From CBDDHT01 sp965227905 (GTDB lineage: Bacteria; Pseudomonadota; Alphaproteobacteria; Rhizobiales; Methyloligellaceae), in contig OZ245780.1 of NCBI GenBank assembly GCA_965227905.1, positions 5,270,001 to 5,334,000 on the forward strand: DNA of 64,000 bases, read 5' to 3'. Below the pieces are notes generated by a model. It was not told the origin of the DNA, ran no database searches, and saw only the letters and a program-made list of their open reading frames with translations. Position 1 is the first letter of the stretch. Each line of letters opens with the position of its first letter. Shown one piece after another: positions 27,868-36,677 of the stretch. The position numbers were made by a program, and so were the translations under genes.

Positions 27868-30033
27868 ATGGGGGAAAAACGAGTCCTTTGTTCGTCCTGC
27901 GACATCTACTGCCAAGTCCTCGTCGAGACCGATGGCAACAAGGTCACACGCGTCAAAGCTTCCGACACGCGGCCGCTGAAGGCCAATATCTGCATGAAGG
28001 GGGTTCATGCACCCGAAGGCTTCCGGAGTCCTCAACGCGTGCTCTATCCGCTCAAACGAATGGGCACTCGCGGTGAGGGAAATTGGCAGCGTGTCAGCTG
28101 GGACGCCGCACTGGACGATATTGCCGCACGCCTGCAGCGCATCGTGGATGAAAACGGTCCCGAAAGTCTGGCCGTGGCCACGAGCAACTGGAACATCCAG
28201 ACCGACAACGGGCTCTGTCGCCGGTTCATGAACGTTCTTGGATCTCCAAACTGGATATCCGGCGTGGCACTCTGTGCTGGAAATACAGCGGCGATCAACC
28301 GCATGGTTTACGGATGGTTTCCCTATCCGGATTATGAGCGGACGCGGTGCATCACCCTTTTCGGACACAATCCGAAACCGCATTCCTGGACGCCTGTCTA
28401 CAATTCAATCCGCCGCGCGCAGGAGCGAGGTGCCAAACTCATCGTGCTCGATCCACGCCGTTCTGAAAGTGCCGAACGCGCAGACCTATGGCTCCCGCTC
28501 AAGGCAGGCACGGATGCAGCCATGTGTCTGGGATGGCTGAAGGTGATCCTCGACGAGCAGCTGTATGACAAGGCATTCGTTGAGCGTTGGACAACCGGGT
28601 TCGATGCGCTTCGCGACAGGCTTGATGAATTCCCCCTTGAGCGGGTCAGCAAGATCACCGGCGTCGAAACGAATCTCATCGCTGAAGCAGCGCGAACCTA
28701 CGCGTCGCATGGCCCATCGGTGATTCCCTGGACTCCGATTACTGATCAGCAACGTAACGCCACATCAGCCATCCGGCTTCACTGCACACTCCGAGCACTA
28801 TGTGGCAATCTCGATGTGGAGGGTGGCGAAGTCCTGCATGGCTTTCATCCGCAGATCGTTTCGGAAACGGACCTGGAATTGCATGACGTCTTGCCTGACG
28901 CACAGAAAGCGAAACAGCTTGGCGCAGCGACTCACCCGGCCTTTACGTATCGTGGAACCCAGGCTCTTGCGGAGCCGACCCGCCGCGTTTGGGGACGAGA
29001 TTACGCAAATCTGGTTTCGGGCAGCTACATGGCGAACCCATCCGCGGTCTTTCGCGCAATGCGGGATGGTGCGCCCTATCCGGTCAAAGCCTTCTTCACA
29101 CTCGGCAACAATACGCTGCTTGGATTCGCAAACATGCCGCTGATCCACGATGCGTTGATGAACCAGGACCTCATCGTTGCGCATGAGCATATCAAGACCC
29201 CGACTGCACAGCTCGCCGATTACATTCTCCCTGGCGACGCATGGACCGAGCGGCCTGCGCTTGCCGATGGGTTCGGCTGGACCTCTATCTATCGCCCCTC
29301 GCAAAAGGCTGTTGACCCGCCAGGAGAAGCCCAGGGCACCTTTGCCCTATGGAAAGGTCTTGCTGCTCGCATGGGCCTGGAAGAGCATTTTCCCTGGAAG
29401 ACAGAAATAGATCTCCTGGACCAACGCGTGGCAGGTCTCGGCATGTCGTTCGATACCTTTGCAGAGAAACACACCTACCACCTGACTGGCCTGACCTTCC
29501 GCAAATACGAATCCACCGGTTTCGCCACACCTTCAGGCAAAGTGGAACTGGCGTCTTCAATTCTCTCCGATCTGGGTTTCGACGCTTTGCCCTACTGGCG
29601 GGAAGAACCGGAGTTTGATCCGGAATGGCCGCTTCGGCTGTTCACCGGCGTTCGGGAAGATCCCTATTTCCAAACCGGACAGAGACATGTCCCGTCGCTT
29701 CGAACTCGCGCGCCGGAGCCATTGATGTATCTCAATCGTACGGATGCGCATACGTTGGGCCTGACGGATGACGATTGGGCCATCGCAGAAACCAAAATCG
29801 GCAAGGTGCGCATGGCGGTTGCCATTCGAGATGATATGCCCGCTGGGCTTGTCCGCATTCCGCATGGATGGTGGCTGCCGGAAGTCGCCGAAGGCAACGG
29901 CACACTTTCGGCCGCCTGGGATCATGCCGACGCTCAGCTCTGTCCAGATGACCGAGATTTCCTCGATACGGAACAAGGGATCCCGCATCTGAAGGGCATT
30001 CCCTGCCGTGTACGCGCCGCGATAACGCAATGA
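27868..30033 (+). CDS. Molybdopterin oxidoreductase, DMSO reductase family
   Basis: A 721-residue protein with an N-terminal [4Fe-4S] motif (Cys8, Cys11, Cys15, Cys42), MGD-binding domains (LFGHNPKPHSW, LIVLDPRRSESAERAD) and a C-terminal molybdopterin-binding domain (MYLNRTDAHTLGL, IPHGWWLPEV). The likely metal ligand is Cys136 in VALCAGNT, as in enzymes of the acetylene hydratase / polysulfide reductase type. There is no Tat signal, so it is cytoplasmic. AAGGAAG precedes the ATG. A flavoprotein and an iron-sulfur protein follow on the same strand, suggesting one multi-subunit enzyme. I cannot name the substrate. Confidence 0.85.
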   Translation: MGEKRVLCSSCDIYCQVLVETDGNKVTRVKASDTRPLKANICMKGVHAPEGFRSPQRVLYPLKRMGTRGEGNWQRVSWDAALDDIAARLQRIVDENGPESLAVATSNWNIQTDNGLCRRFMNVLGSPNWISGVALCAGNTAAINRMVYGWFPYPDYERTRCITLFGHNPKPHSWTPVYNSIRRAQERGAKLIVLDPRRSESAERADLWLPLKAGTDAAMCLGWLKVILDEQLYDKAFVERWTTGFDALRDRLDEFPLERVSKITGVETNLIAEAARTYASHGPSVIPWTPITDQQRNATSAIRLHCTLRALCGNLDVEGGEVLHGFHPQIVSETDLELHDVLPDAQKAKQLGAATHPAFTYRGTQALAEPTRRVWGRDYANLVSGSYMANPSAVFRAMRDGAPYPVKAFFTLGNNTLLGFANMPLIHDALMNQDLIVAHEHIKTPTAQLADYILPGDAWTERPALADGFGWTSIYRPSQKAVDPPGEAQGTFALWKGLAARMGLEEHFPWKTEIDLLDQRVAGLGMSFDTFAEKHTYHLTGLTFRKYESTGFATPSGKVELASSILSDLGFDALPYWREEPEFDPEWPLRLFTGVREDPYFQTGQRHVPSLRTRAPEPLMYLNRTDAHTLGLTDDDWAIAETKIGKVRMAVAIRDDMPAGLVRIPHGWWLPEVAEGNGTLSAAWDHADAQLCPDDRDFLDTEQGIPHLKGIPCRVRAAITQ

Positions 30034-30190
30034 GTCCGCGCCGCATTCAGGGCGACATCGGGACTTCACATATCCGCCTCCGAGAGACGCGGTTCATAAC
30101 GGCTATCAGAAGCAACAAAGTGCTTTCGGCTGCGTTGGACAAGAGCGATTGGCTGCGGCATGATCCGCCGCCGGTAGGGAGGGTCGGGTT

Positions 30191-32146
30191 ATGGCTATTG
30201 CTACAGAGTGGCGCGATTACGATGTGATCGTCGTTGGATCTGGCGGCGCTGGCAGCAATGCCGCACTGTCCGCGGCGGAAGCCGGCGCAAATGTTCTTGT
30301 CGTCTCCAAGGACCCCGTCGGCTGCTCCGACACCAAGATCTCCGAAGGCATTGCGACCGTCCGCGAATCCGGTGCCAGCGATGACACGGAGCAAGTGTTG
30401 TCGGAAAATCTGCGCATGGCCGGCGGTGACCTGCCCGTTGAAAGCATCACGGATGCGTTCGCCGAAGATAGCAAGTCGGCTTATGACGCATATCGGACGC
30501 AGGGTCTGCGGCCGGATATCAACAGCGACCGCAACGGTCCCCTGCCTCTGCCTTTGCCGCTGGGCGGCCATACCAAACGTCGTTCCGTCGGGCACCGAAA
30601 TTGCGGGGTCGCGTTCGGGCACGCCAATTGGAATGCTATCGTCCAGGGCGATCGCATCGACTATCTGGAAGATGCCTGGTTTCTTGACCTGGCGACAGTC
30701 GATGACAATGCAGACGTCAAGCGGGTTGTCGGCGGATTGATCTATGACGCTGCCCGCGGCCTGTTGATTGCTGTTCGGGCGCCTGCCGTGGTGATCGCCG
30801 CAGGCGGGCTTTCGACACTTTACTTCCCGAAGACAGACACCATGCGCGGCAATACTGGCGATTCCTATGCCGTGGCTGCTCGCGCAGGCGCCGATCTCGT
30901 CGACATGGAACAGCTTCAATTTCTGCCCTTCTGCCTGGCTTCGCCGCCGTCCTATGAGGGTCTGCTCGCTGGCGAACCCGTAACCGCAAGTTTCCTCGGC
31001 GTTCTGCGCGACAAGCACGGCAAAGTGATCCTGGACGGTGTCTATCTGCGGACACGTGCCGAATGCTCGGCAGCGATCATGCGTGCCGTCGAGGATGGTC
31101 GAGGCAGCCCGAACGGCGGGGCCTATCTCGACATGACGGCAAACAAGACGCCTCCGAGATCAGGTCCCTATTTCATGCGCTTTCTAGAGGGCTGTCTCCC
31201 TTCTGCACTCAAGAATGCACGCCAGGCGCTCGGCAAAGCAGCTGCACGATGCGAGGAACCATGGGAAGTCCGCCCGGGCGCGCACTATCAAATGGGGGGC
31301 ATCCGGGTTAACGAATATGGCGCATCCGTTGGCGGCGACGGCGATGGTGAGATAGCCCAAGGCATCACAGGCTTGTTCGCAGCAGGGCAGGCCATGGGCG
31401 GCCTGTTCGGTGCCAACCGTCTCGGATCAACGTCGCTCACCGAAGGCGCCGTCTTTGGAATCAGGGCGGGCCGGGCCGCCGCGGAAGCTTCTCGAGCACA
31501 CACCATAGCGATCGACGACGCACCGTTCGAACCGCTTATCGCGCGGACCGAAAAACGCTTTGGGCAAAAGGGCGACCGCGCCGGTGCAACAATAAAACTC
31601 GATCTTCAGCGAGAGGCATGGGAATGCATCGGCCCTGTTCGCACAGCCGAACGCATTGCCAAGATCGAACGCCTTATCGAGGAGTGGACAGTTGCACTCG
31701 ATCGGATTGTCATCCCAGAATATGCCGTCTGGAACCAGGCCTTCATCGAGTTTGAGGAACTGCGAAACATGCTTGAAGCGGCAAAAGCCATTGCGACCGC
31801 TTCTCTTGAGCGTGACGGAAGCGTCGGTGGTCATGTCCGTCTTGATTGCAGCGCGATCTCGGCATTCTCCCAACCCTACGCCACTGTCGCGCGAAAGCAG
31901 GGCCAAAGCGGTTGGCATGTGTGGCGTGTCGCGAGAACGCGGACTCCTCTTAAGCGACTGCTCGCATACAAATTCCAGGAGAACTGGCGCAAGGCTCAGA
32001 TCAAGATGCTGCGTCTGATGCCCGCAGACATGCAGGACAGACAACTCGAAAAACGCTACCGCGCCATCATGGGAGCGAACGGTTCCGCCGCCGAAATTGT
32101 CCCTGGAGGCGTGGACGGCGCCATCGGAGAGGCGACAAAGGCGTGA
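30191..32146 (+). CDS. Fumarate reductase / succinate dehydrogenase-type flavoprotein
   Basis: A 651-residue FAD protein of the FrdA/SdhA family. The dinucleotide motif DYDVIVVGSGGAGSNAALSA opens the protein, then AVVIAAGGLSTLYFP, AHYQMGGIRVNEYG in the capping/active region and GLFGANRLGSTSLTEG near the FAD site. The C-terminal helical domain is present. The family includes fumarate reductases, succinate dehydrogenases, aspartate oxidases and adenylylsulfate reductases. Its stop overlaps the GTG start of the iron-sulfur gene (GTGA). No membrane anchor genes are near, so the complex is probably soluble. Substrate unknown. Confidence 0.85.
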   Translation: MAIATEWRDYDVIVVGSGGAGSNAALSAAEAGANVLVVSKDPVGCSDTKISEGIATVRESGASDDTEQVLSENLRMAGGDLPVESITDAFAEDSKSAYDAYRTQGLRPDINSDRNGPLPLPLPLGGHTKRRSVGHRNCGVAFGHANWNAIVQGDRIDYLEDAWFLDLATVDDNADVKRVVGGLIYDAARGLLIAVRAPAVVIAAGGLSTLYFPKTDTMRGNTGDSYAVAARAGADLVDMEQLQFLPFCLASPPSYEGLLAGEPVTASFLGVLRDKHGKVILDGVYLRTRAECSAAIMRAVEDGRGSPNGGAYLDMTANKTPPRSGPYFMRFLEGCLPSALKNARQALGKAAARCEEPWEVRPGAHYQMGGIRVNEYGASVGGDGDGEIAQGITGLFAAGQAMGGLFGANRLGSTSLTEGAVFGIRAGRAAAEASRAHTIAIDDAPFEPLIARTEKRFGQKGDRAGATIKLDLQREAWECIGPVRTAERIAKIERLIEEWTVALDRIVIPEYAVWNQAFIEFEELRNMLEAAKAIATASLERDGSVGGHVRLDCSAISAFSQPYATVARKQGQSGWHVWRVARTRTPLKRLLAYKFQENWRKAQIKMLRLMPADMQDRQLEKRYRAIMGANGSAAEIVPGGVDGAIGEATKA

Positions 32147-32880
32147 AAGTCGATATCGTAACGCATCGCAATGGCGCCGAGGCCGTTGTCAGTTTCGACT
32201 ACCAGCCGCGCTACAAAGGCGAGCGTCCGATGGTCCTGGATGTGCTGCTGCAGGCACAGGCTACGACGATGCCGGATCTCGCATTCCGGTACGGCTGCCG
32301 CGCCCGAAATTGTGGCGTCTGTACGGTGGATGTCGGCGGCAAACCACGGATCGCTTGCCGGGCACGTGCGAGGGAAGGCGATCGGATTAGTCCGGTGGCC
32401 ACCTTGCCCGTTTTGAGCGATTTGGTTGTTCGCCGCGACGGCGTTGCCCGCCAGTTGCGCGGCCGCCTGACCAGTGCCGCACAAGGTAATGATCTCAATG
32501 TTGAAGCGCCCGATACGTTTCACGACCTGACGGCCTGCATCGAATGCTATGCCTGTCTCAGCAATTGCCCCATGCACGCACGCAACTTTGCCGGCGGCCT
32601 GCCTTCCAATATGCCTGACGGCACGGAGGCTCCAGACCCCGCACACGGCTACCCCAATGGCAACCCTTTCTCGCTTTTGAAGCTGCAGAGAATTCGCCTC
32701 GATCCACTGACGAGCGAGACGGGAAAGGCAGCCGCCCTGGACAATGCCATCGAACTCGGTCTCGATGCCTGTGTCGGCTGCCATGGGTGCAAATGCGGCG
32801 TCGGGATCGATCTGGTCGGTCAGGTCGTGAAGGAGTTGATCCAGGCTGCGGGCGACAGGCTTCCAAAGACCGAGAAGTGA
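32143..32880 (+). CDS. Fumarate reductase-type iron-sulfur subunit
   Basis: A 245-residue SdhB/FrdB-like protein starting at GTG 32143, which overlaps the flavoprotein stop. It carries a plant-ferredoxin [2Fe-2S] set at Cys52, Cys57, Cys60 and Cys72 (GCRARNCGVCTVDVGG, IACRA), then a bacterial ferredoxin-like domain with CIECYACLSNCPMHARN and a second cysteine group CVGCHGCKCGVG near residue 210. It would pass electrons from the FAD subunit, and perhaps also serve the molybdenum protein. No cytochrome b or membrane anchor gene follows. Confidence 0.85.
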   Translation: MKVDIVTHRNGAEAVVSFDYQPRYKGERPMVLDVLLQAQATTMPDLAFRYGCRARNCGVCTVDVGGKPRIACRARAREGDRISPVATLPVLSDLVVRRDGVARQLRGRLTSAAQGNDLNVEAPDTFHDLTACIECYACLSNCPMHARNFAGGLPSNMPDGTEAPDPAHGYPNGNPFSLLKLQRIRLDPLTSETGKAAALDNAIELGLDACVGCHGCKCGVGIDLVGQVVKELIQAAGDRLPKTEK

Positions 32881-33022
32881 CGCATGATTACAGGTCGATC
32901 GGATCGACAAGCGATCGATGCATGTCCCTTAGTCCGATTTCGCCGGGTTCGACAGTCGTCGGTCGGCTCAGGCGGACGACTCATCTGCCGCTAAGCCGAT
33001 GAGCACCCCCTCTACCGCTGGG

Positions 33023-33706
33023 TCATGAGGCCGCAGCGTCAAGCCCACCGATAATACGCTCTCGCTCGGAAATGCTCGTCTGACCACGGTCACGCACAAT
33101 CTCGACCACGGAGTCTGGCGCCGTCTCCGGCCTTCCCGATGTGAATGGCGGCTCTGGTGTGTACTCCAGCATGAGCTGCACCGCTTCCGCCGACTCTCGG
33201 CCGAACATCTCGGCGACGACATTGAGGGCCATATCGATGCCGGCCGTCACCCCGCCTCCGGTCCATATGTTCCCATCCTGTACGACGCGGGCTTCGACTG
33301 GCTCTGCGCCGAACTGTGTAAGGAAGTGATGGCTTGCCCAATGGGTGGTTGCCTTCCGACCCTTAAGCAGTCCGGCCGCACCAAGTATCAGCGATCCGGT
33401 ACATACGGATGTGATGTACTTGGCTCCAGCCGCCTGACTTCTGACAAAAGCAAGCGTCTCCTCATCTTCCAAAAGTGCATTGACCCCATAGCCACCCGGC
33501 ACGCAGATGACGTCGAATTGCGGACTGTCATCGAATGTAATATTCGGGGTCAGGGTGAGGCCCGTTGCCGTATCGATCGGCTCAACCTCTTTCCATACCA
33601 GTTGAACGTCTGCCTCCGGCTCCGATGCAAAGATCTCGTACGGTCCGGTCAGATCCAACTGCTGCACCTTCGGAAAGACCAGAATGCCAACGCTTAGCTT
33701 GCTCAT
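33023..33706 (-). CDS. DJ-1/PfpI family protein, isonitrile hydratase-like
   Basis: A 227-residue DJ-1/PfpI protein. The nucleophile elbow is ITSVCTGSLILGAAGLLKG with the catalytic Cys, followed by ATTHWASHHFL and NIWTGGGVTAGIDMAL. This form matches enzymes annotated as isonitrile hydratase (hydration of isocyanides to N-substituted formamides) and is also close to the sensor part of GlxA regulators. The ATG at 33706 follows AGGAG; the longer frame to 33844 has no support. It is divergent from a GlxA-type regulator with a related domain, which probably controls it. Confidence 0.85.
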   Translation of the reverse strand: MSKLSVGILVFPKVQQLDLTGPYEIFASEPEADVQLVWKEVEPIDTATGLTLTPNITFDDSPQFDVICVPGGYGVNALLEDEETLAFVRSQAAGAKYITSVCTGSLILGAAGLLKGRKATTHWASHHFLTQFGAEPVEARVVQDGNIWTGGGVTAGIDMALNVVAEMFGRESAEAVQLMLEYTPEPPFTSGRPETAPDSVVEIVRDRGQTSISERERIIGGLDAAAS

Positions 33707-33759
33707 GAATAATCTCCTGATTGCCTTGGTCACTCTAACGCTGTACAGATTTGGCTGAA

Positions 33760-34767
33760 ATGACAAATAGCCCACAAATTCTGCCAAACGGCTCAAGCCG
33801 CCCGAAATCGCGCCGGATCGAGTTCCTCGCCTATGAAGACGCAAATCTGCTCGATATCGCAGGTCCTCTCCAGGTCGTGACGTCGTGCAACGAACTGTTT
33901 CGCGAAAAAGGCGAGACTGCTGCCTATGAACCGCATGTCGTCAGCTTGAAGGGTGAGACGATACTCACATCGTCAGGTCTCGGTATTGCGACCGCGGGAC
34001 TCCCGGATCATCGTAAGGCCTTGGATACGCTCATCGTGTGTGGCGGTTTCGGCGTGCACAGAGCTACGGCGCAGCCCGATCTCGTCACCTGGCTCGCGCG
34101 ACGAACCCGAGCGGCGCGACGTGTTGCATCGGTCTGCACCGGTGCCTTTCTCCTTGCCAAAATCGGTCTGCTCGAAGGAAAACGTGCGGTCACACATTGG
34201 GCCTATTGCGAGAGGCTTTCACGAGATTATCCAACCATAACTGTCGAGCCGGATCCGATCTTTATTGAAGATGATGGCGTGTGGACATCGGCAGGCGTGT
34301 CGTCCGGGATCGACCTGATGCTCGCTCTCGTCGAACGGGATCAGGGCCGCGAGATGGCCTTGGCTGTTGCACGCCGACTTGTGGTCTACTTGAAACGACC
34401 CGGCGGGCAGGCACAGTTTAGCGCAGCCCTCGCATTTCAGGAGGGAGCCGACCGGTTCGATCAATTGCATGAATGGATGAAGGACAATCTGGATGGCGAT
34501 CTGAGCGTCAACGCTCTCGCCCTGCGCGCTGGGATGAGCGAGCGAAGTTTTAGTCGTCGCTACAAGTCGGCAACAGGCTCGACTCCGGCGCGGGCTGTCG
34601 AACGGATCCGCATCGAGACGGCCCAGAGGAACCTCTGCAATGGCTCGCTTTCCGTGAAGGAGATTGCCCGGCGGTGTGGTTTTGGGTCCGAAGAGACAAT
34701 GCGGCGGAGCTTTCTCCGTCATGTCGGAACCGCACCCGGGGAATTTCGAAAGCGCTTCGGAACCTAG
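33760..34767 (+). CDS. GlxA-family AraC-type transcriptional regulator with DJ-1/PfpI domain
   Basis: A protein of about 335 residues. The N-terminal DJ-1/PfpI-like sensor domain has DTLIVCGGFG and VASVCTGAFLLAKIGLLEG with RAVTHWAYCERL. The C-terminal AraC-type double helix-turn-helix has LSVNALALRAGMSERSFSRRY and LSVKEIARRCGFGSEETM. Such proteins sense small molecules or peptides and regulate nearby genes. ATG at 33760 or TTG at 33751 may start it. The 53-base gap to the divergent isonitrile hydratase-like gene should hold its operator. Confidence 0.9.
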   Translation: MTNSPQILPNGSSRPKSRRIEFLAYEDANLLDIAGPLQVVTSCNELFREKGETAAYEPHVVSLKGETILTSSGLGIATAGLPDHRKALDTLIVCGGFGVHRATAQPDLVTWLARRTRAARRVASVCTGAFLLAKIGLLEGKRAVTHWAYCERLSRDYPTITVEPDPIFIEDDGVWTSAGVSSGIDLMLALVERDQGREMALAVARRLVVYLKRPGGQAQFSAALAFQEGADRFDQLHEWMKDNLDGDLSVNALALRAGMSERSFSRRYKSATGSTPARAVERIRIETAQRNLCNGSLSVKEIARRCGFGSEETMRRSFLRHVGTAPGEFRKRFGT

Positions 34768-34789
34768 CTCAAGGCACCTATTTACCCGC

Positions 34790-35455
34790 CTACTCGGCCG
34801 CGCTCGCCTCCCCCATCGCCGCCTTTCGCTTGTGCACCTCCATCAACACCTGACGCAGGACTTCGGGAGACTGGGCACCGCTGACTGCAAAGCCCTCGAT
34901 ATCGAAGTGTGGAACACCGTGAATGCCCTGAACGCGGGCATCGCGCGTTAAGTCCTGCACGGCCTCGGTCCCCTCCTCGCTTTCCAGGAAGGCCCTGACG
35001 CCTTCTTCGGACAGACCAGCGTCGCGCGCGATCTCTCCCAGGACATCGCGATTGCCGATATCCCGACCCTCGTGAAAATACGCATTCAGGATCGCCAGAA
35101 CGACCACAGGCTGTTTGCCCTCCTGCGCGGCCAGCCATGCCAGCCTGTGTGCGGCAAATGTGTTCGGCGTGATTTGGATTTTGTCATACTCGAACCGAAC
35201 ACCATCTTCCGCCCCGGCCGCAATGGTCTGCGCATCGCGCGCTTGCGCCTGCTCCCAACTGCCGAATTTCATCGTGCGATAGGTTTTCCGATCAATCCCT
35301 TGGAGCGGCATGTCCGGGTTGAGCTCGAAGGGAAGCCATTCGATTTCGACGGAGATATCTTTGGGGAGCGACTCTATAGCATTGAGAAGCCGTTTTTCGC
35401 CGATCTGGCACCATGGACAGATGAAGTCCGACGTCACTTTGACGGTAATGGACAT
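34790..35455 (-). CDS. DsbA-family oxidoreductase, FrnE-like
   Basis: A 221-residue thioredoxin-fold protein without signal peptide, hence cytoplasmic. The active-site CPWC is at residues 13-16 (SDFICPWCQIGEKRL), the helical insert runs from about 50 to 160, and the cis-proline loop appears as GIHGVPHFDIEG. FrnE-like proteins act in thiol-disulfide exchange or as glutathione-dependent isomerases. It is divergent from the LysR-type gene (97 bases between), which suggests that this regulator controls it. Convergent with the GlxA-type gene. Confidence 0.88.
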   Translation of the reverse strand: MSITVKVTSDFICPWCQIGEKRLLNAIESLPKDISVEIEWLPFELNPDMPLQGIDRKTYRTMKFGSWEQAQARDAQTIAAGAEDGVRFEYDKIQITPNTFAAHRLAWLAAQEGKQPVVVLAILNAYFHEGRDIGNRDVLGEIARDAGLSEEGVRAFLESEEGTEAVQDLTRDARVQGIHGVPHFDIEGFAVSGAQSPEVLRQVLMEVHKRKAAMGEASAAE

Positions 35456-35552
35456 GCCGTCTCCTCCTTTCCAAGTGCTTTGGCCTGTGCAATTCTGACG
35501 TTAATTCATCGATATTAGCTATCTACGTTGCGCATATCGCAAAATTTACGTC

Positions 35553-36482
35553 ATGGATCAATTCTCGGCACTGAAAGCCTTCGTCTCTGTTGTCGATGAC
35601 GGGGGATTTGCAAAATCCGCACGCCGGTCGGGTATGGCGACCTCTTCGGTCACCCGTCAAGTCAATGCCCTTGAAGAGCATCTCGGCACGCAGCTCCTCA
35701 ACCGTTCAACCCGGCGCGTCACCCTGACGGATGCCGGAGAGCGCTATTACGAACAGGCCGTCCGAATCCTCGAAGATGTCGAGGAAGCTGACCGCAGCAT
35801 CAGCGAAGCCGATGGTGCCCCGCGCGGCATTCTGCGCGTGAGCCTGCCGGTCGCCTTCGCGCGGCTGCACATTGCACCTGCAATCTCGGAGTTTTTGAAC
35901 GCCTGCCCCGCGATCGAACTCGACATCACCATGACCGACAGTATCGTCAATCTCGTCGAAGAGCGTGTCGACCTCGCCATCCGGATCGGGAGTTTGCAGT
36001 CCTCAAGTCTGATCGCCCGCAGACTGGCCTCGATGCATCTCCTGGTCTGCGCCAGCCCGGATTATCTCAAAAGACACGGTGAACCCGCCAAGCCGGCCGA
36101 CCTCGGCGGCCATAACTGCCTGTCATTCTCGCATACCAATATCGACCGCCGCTGGAATTTTTCCGGACCAGCCGGCAATGACCGTGTGGACATCCGAGGC
36201 AATCTCAGGTCGAACAATTCGGAACTGCTGCTCGAAAGCGCGATCTGCGGAGCCGGAATCGCACTGCTCCCGAGCTGGCTTGCCGGACACGACGTCGACA
36301 AAGGCCGGCTGCAAGCAATCCTGACGGATTGGGAAGCAAGCATCACCGGTCCCGATGCGGGGATCTACGCCGTTTATCAACCGAACCGCCGCGGCTCAAA
36401 AAAAGTCAGTGCCTTTATCGATTTTTTCGCCACACGTTTTGGCTCGCCGCCCTATTGGGATGTTGCGTGCCACTGCAATTGA
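35553..36482 (+). CDS. LysR-family transcriptional regulator
   Basis: A 309-residue LysR-type regulator. The N-terminal winged helix reads MDQFSALKAFVSVVDDGGFA, then SSVTRQVNALEEHLGTQLLNR and RVTLTDAGERYYE. The effector domain follows from residue 90 (GILRVSLPVAFARLHIAPAI). It lies between a divergent FrnE-like gene and a downstream Old Yellow Enzyme on its own strand. LysR regulators often control the divergent gene and nearby reductases, so both are candidate targets. The effector is unknown. Confidence 0.92.
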   Translation: MDQFSALKAFVSVVDDGGFAKSARRSGMATSSVTRQVNALEEHLGTQLLNRSTRRVTLTDAGERYYEQAVRILEDVEEADRSISEADGAPRGILRVSLPVAFARLHIAPAISEFLNACPAIELDITMTDSIVNLVEERVDLAIRIGSLQSSSLIARRLASMHLLVCASPDYLKRHGEPAKPADLGGHNCLSFSHTNIDRRWNFSGPAGNDRVDIRGNLRSNNSELLLESAICGAGIALLPSWLAGHDVDKGRLQAILTDWEASITGPDAGIYAVYQPNRRGSKKVSAFIDFFATRFGSPPYWDVACHCN

Positions 36483-36677
36483 ACGCCGGTCGATCCCGTC
36501 AGTTTTCCCAAATCGACATCAATCATCTTGTTGCGCAACACGCAACACTGAAGTCGGTTTTAGAGCTATTATCATCACACAGGTCAATTCCGATTTCAGG
36601 CATCAAGGGCACGGTTCACGCTCCCAGCGTCGTTGTCCCACAGAATGAAATGTCCCAAGAAAGCGGAAAACACCTCA

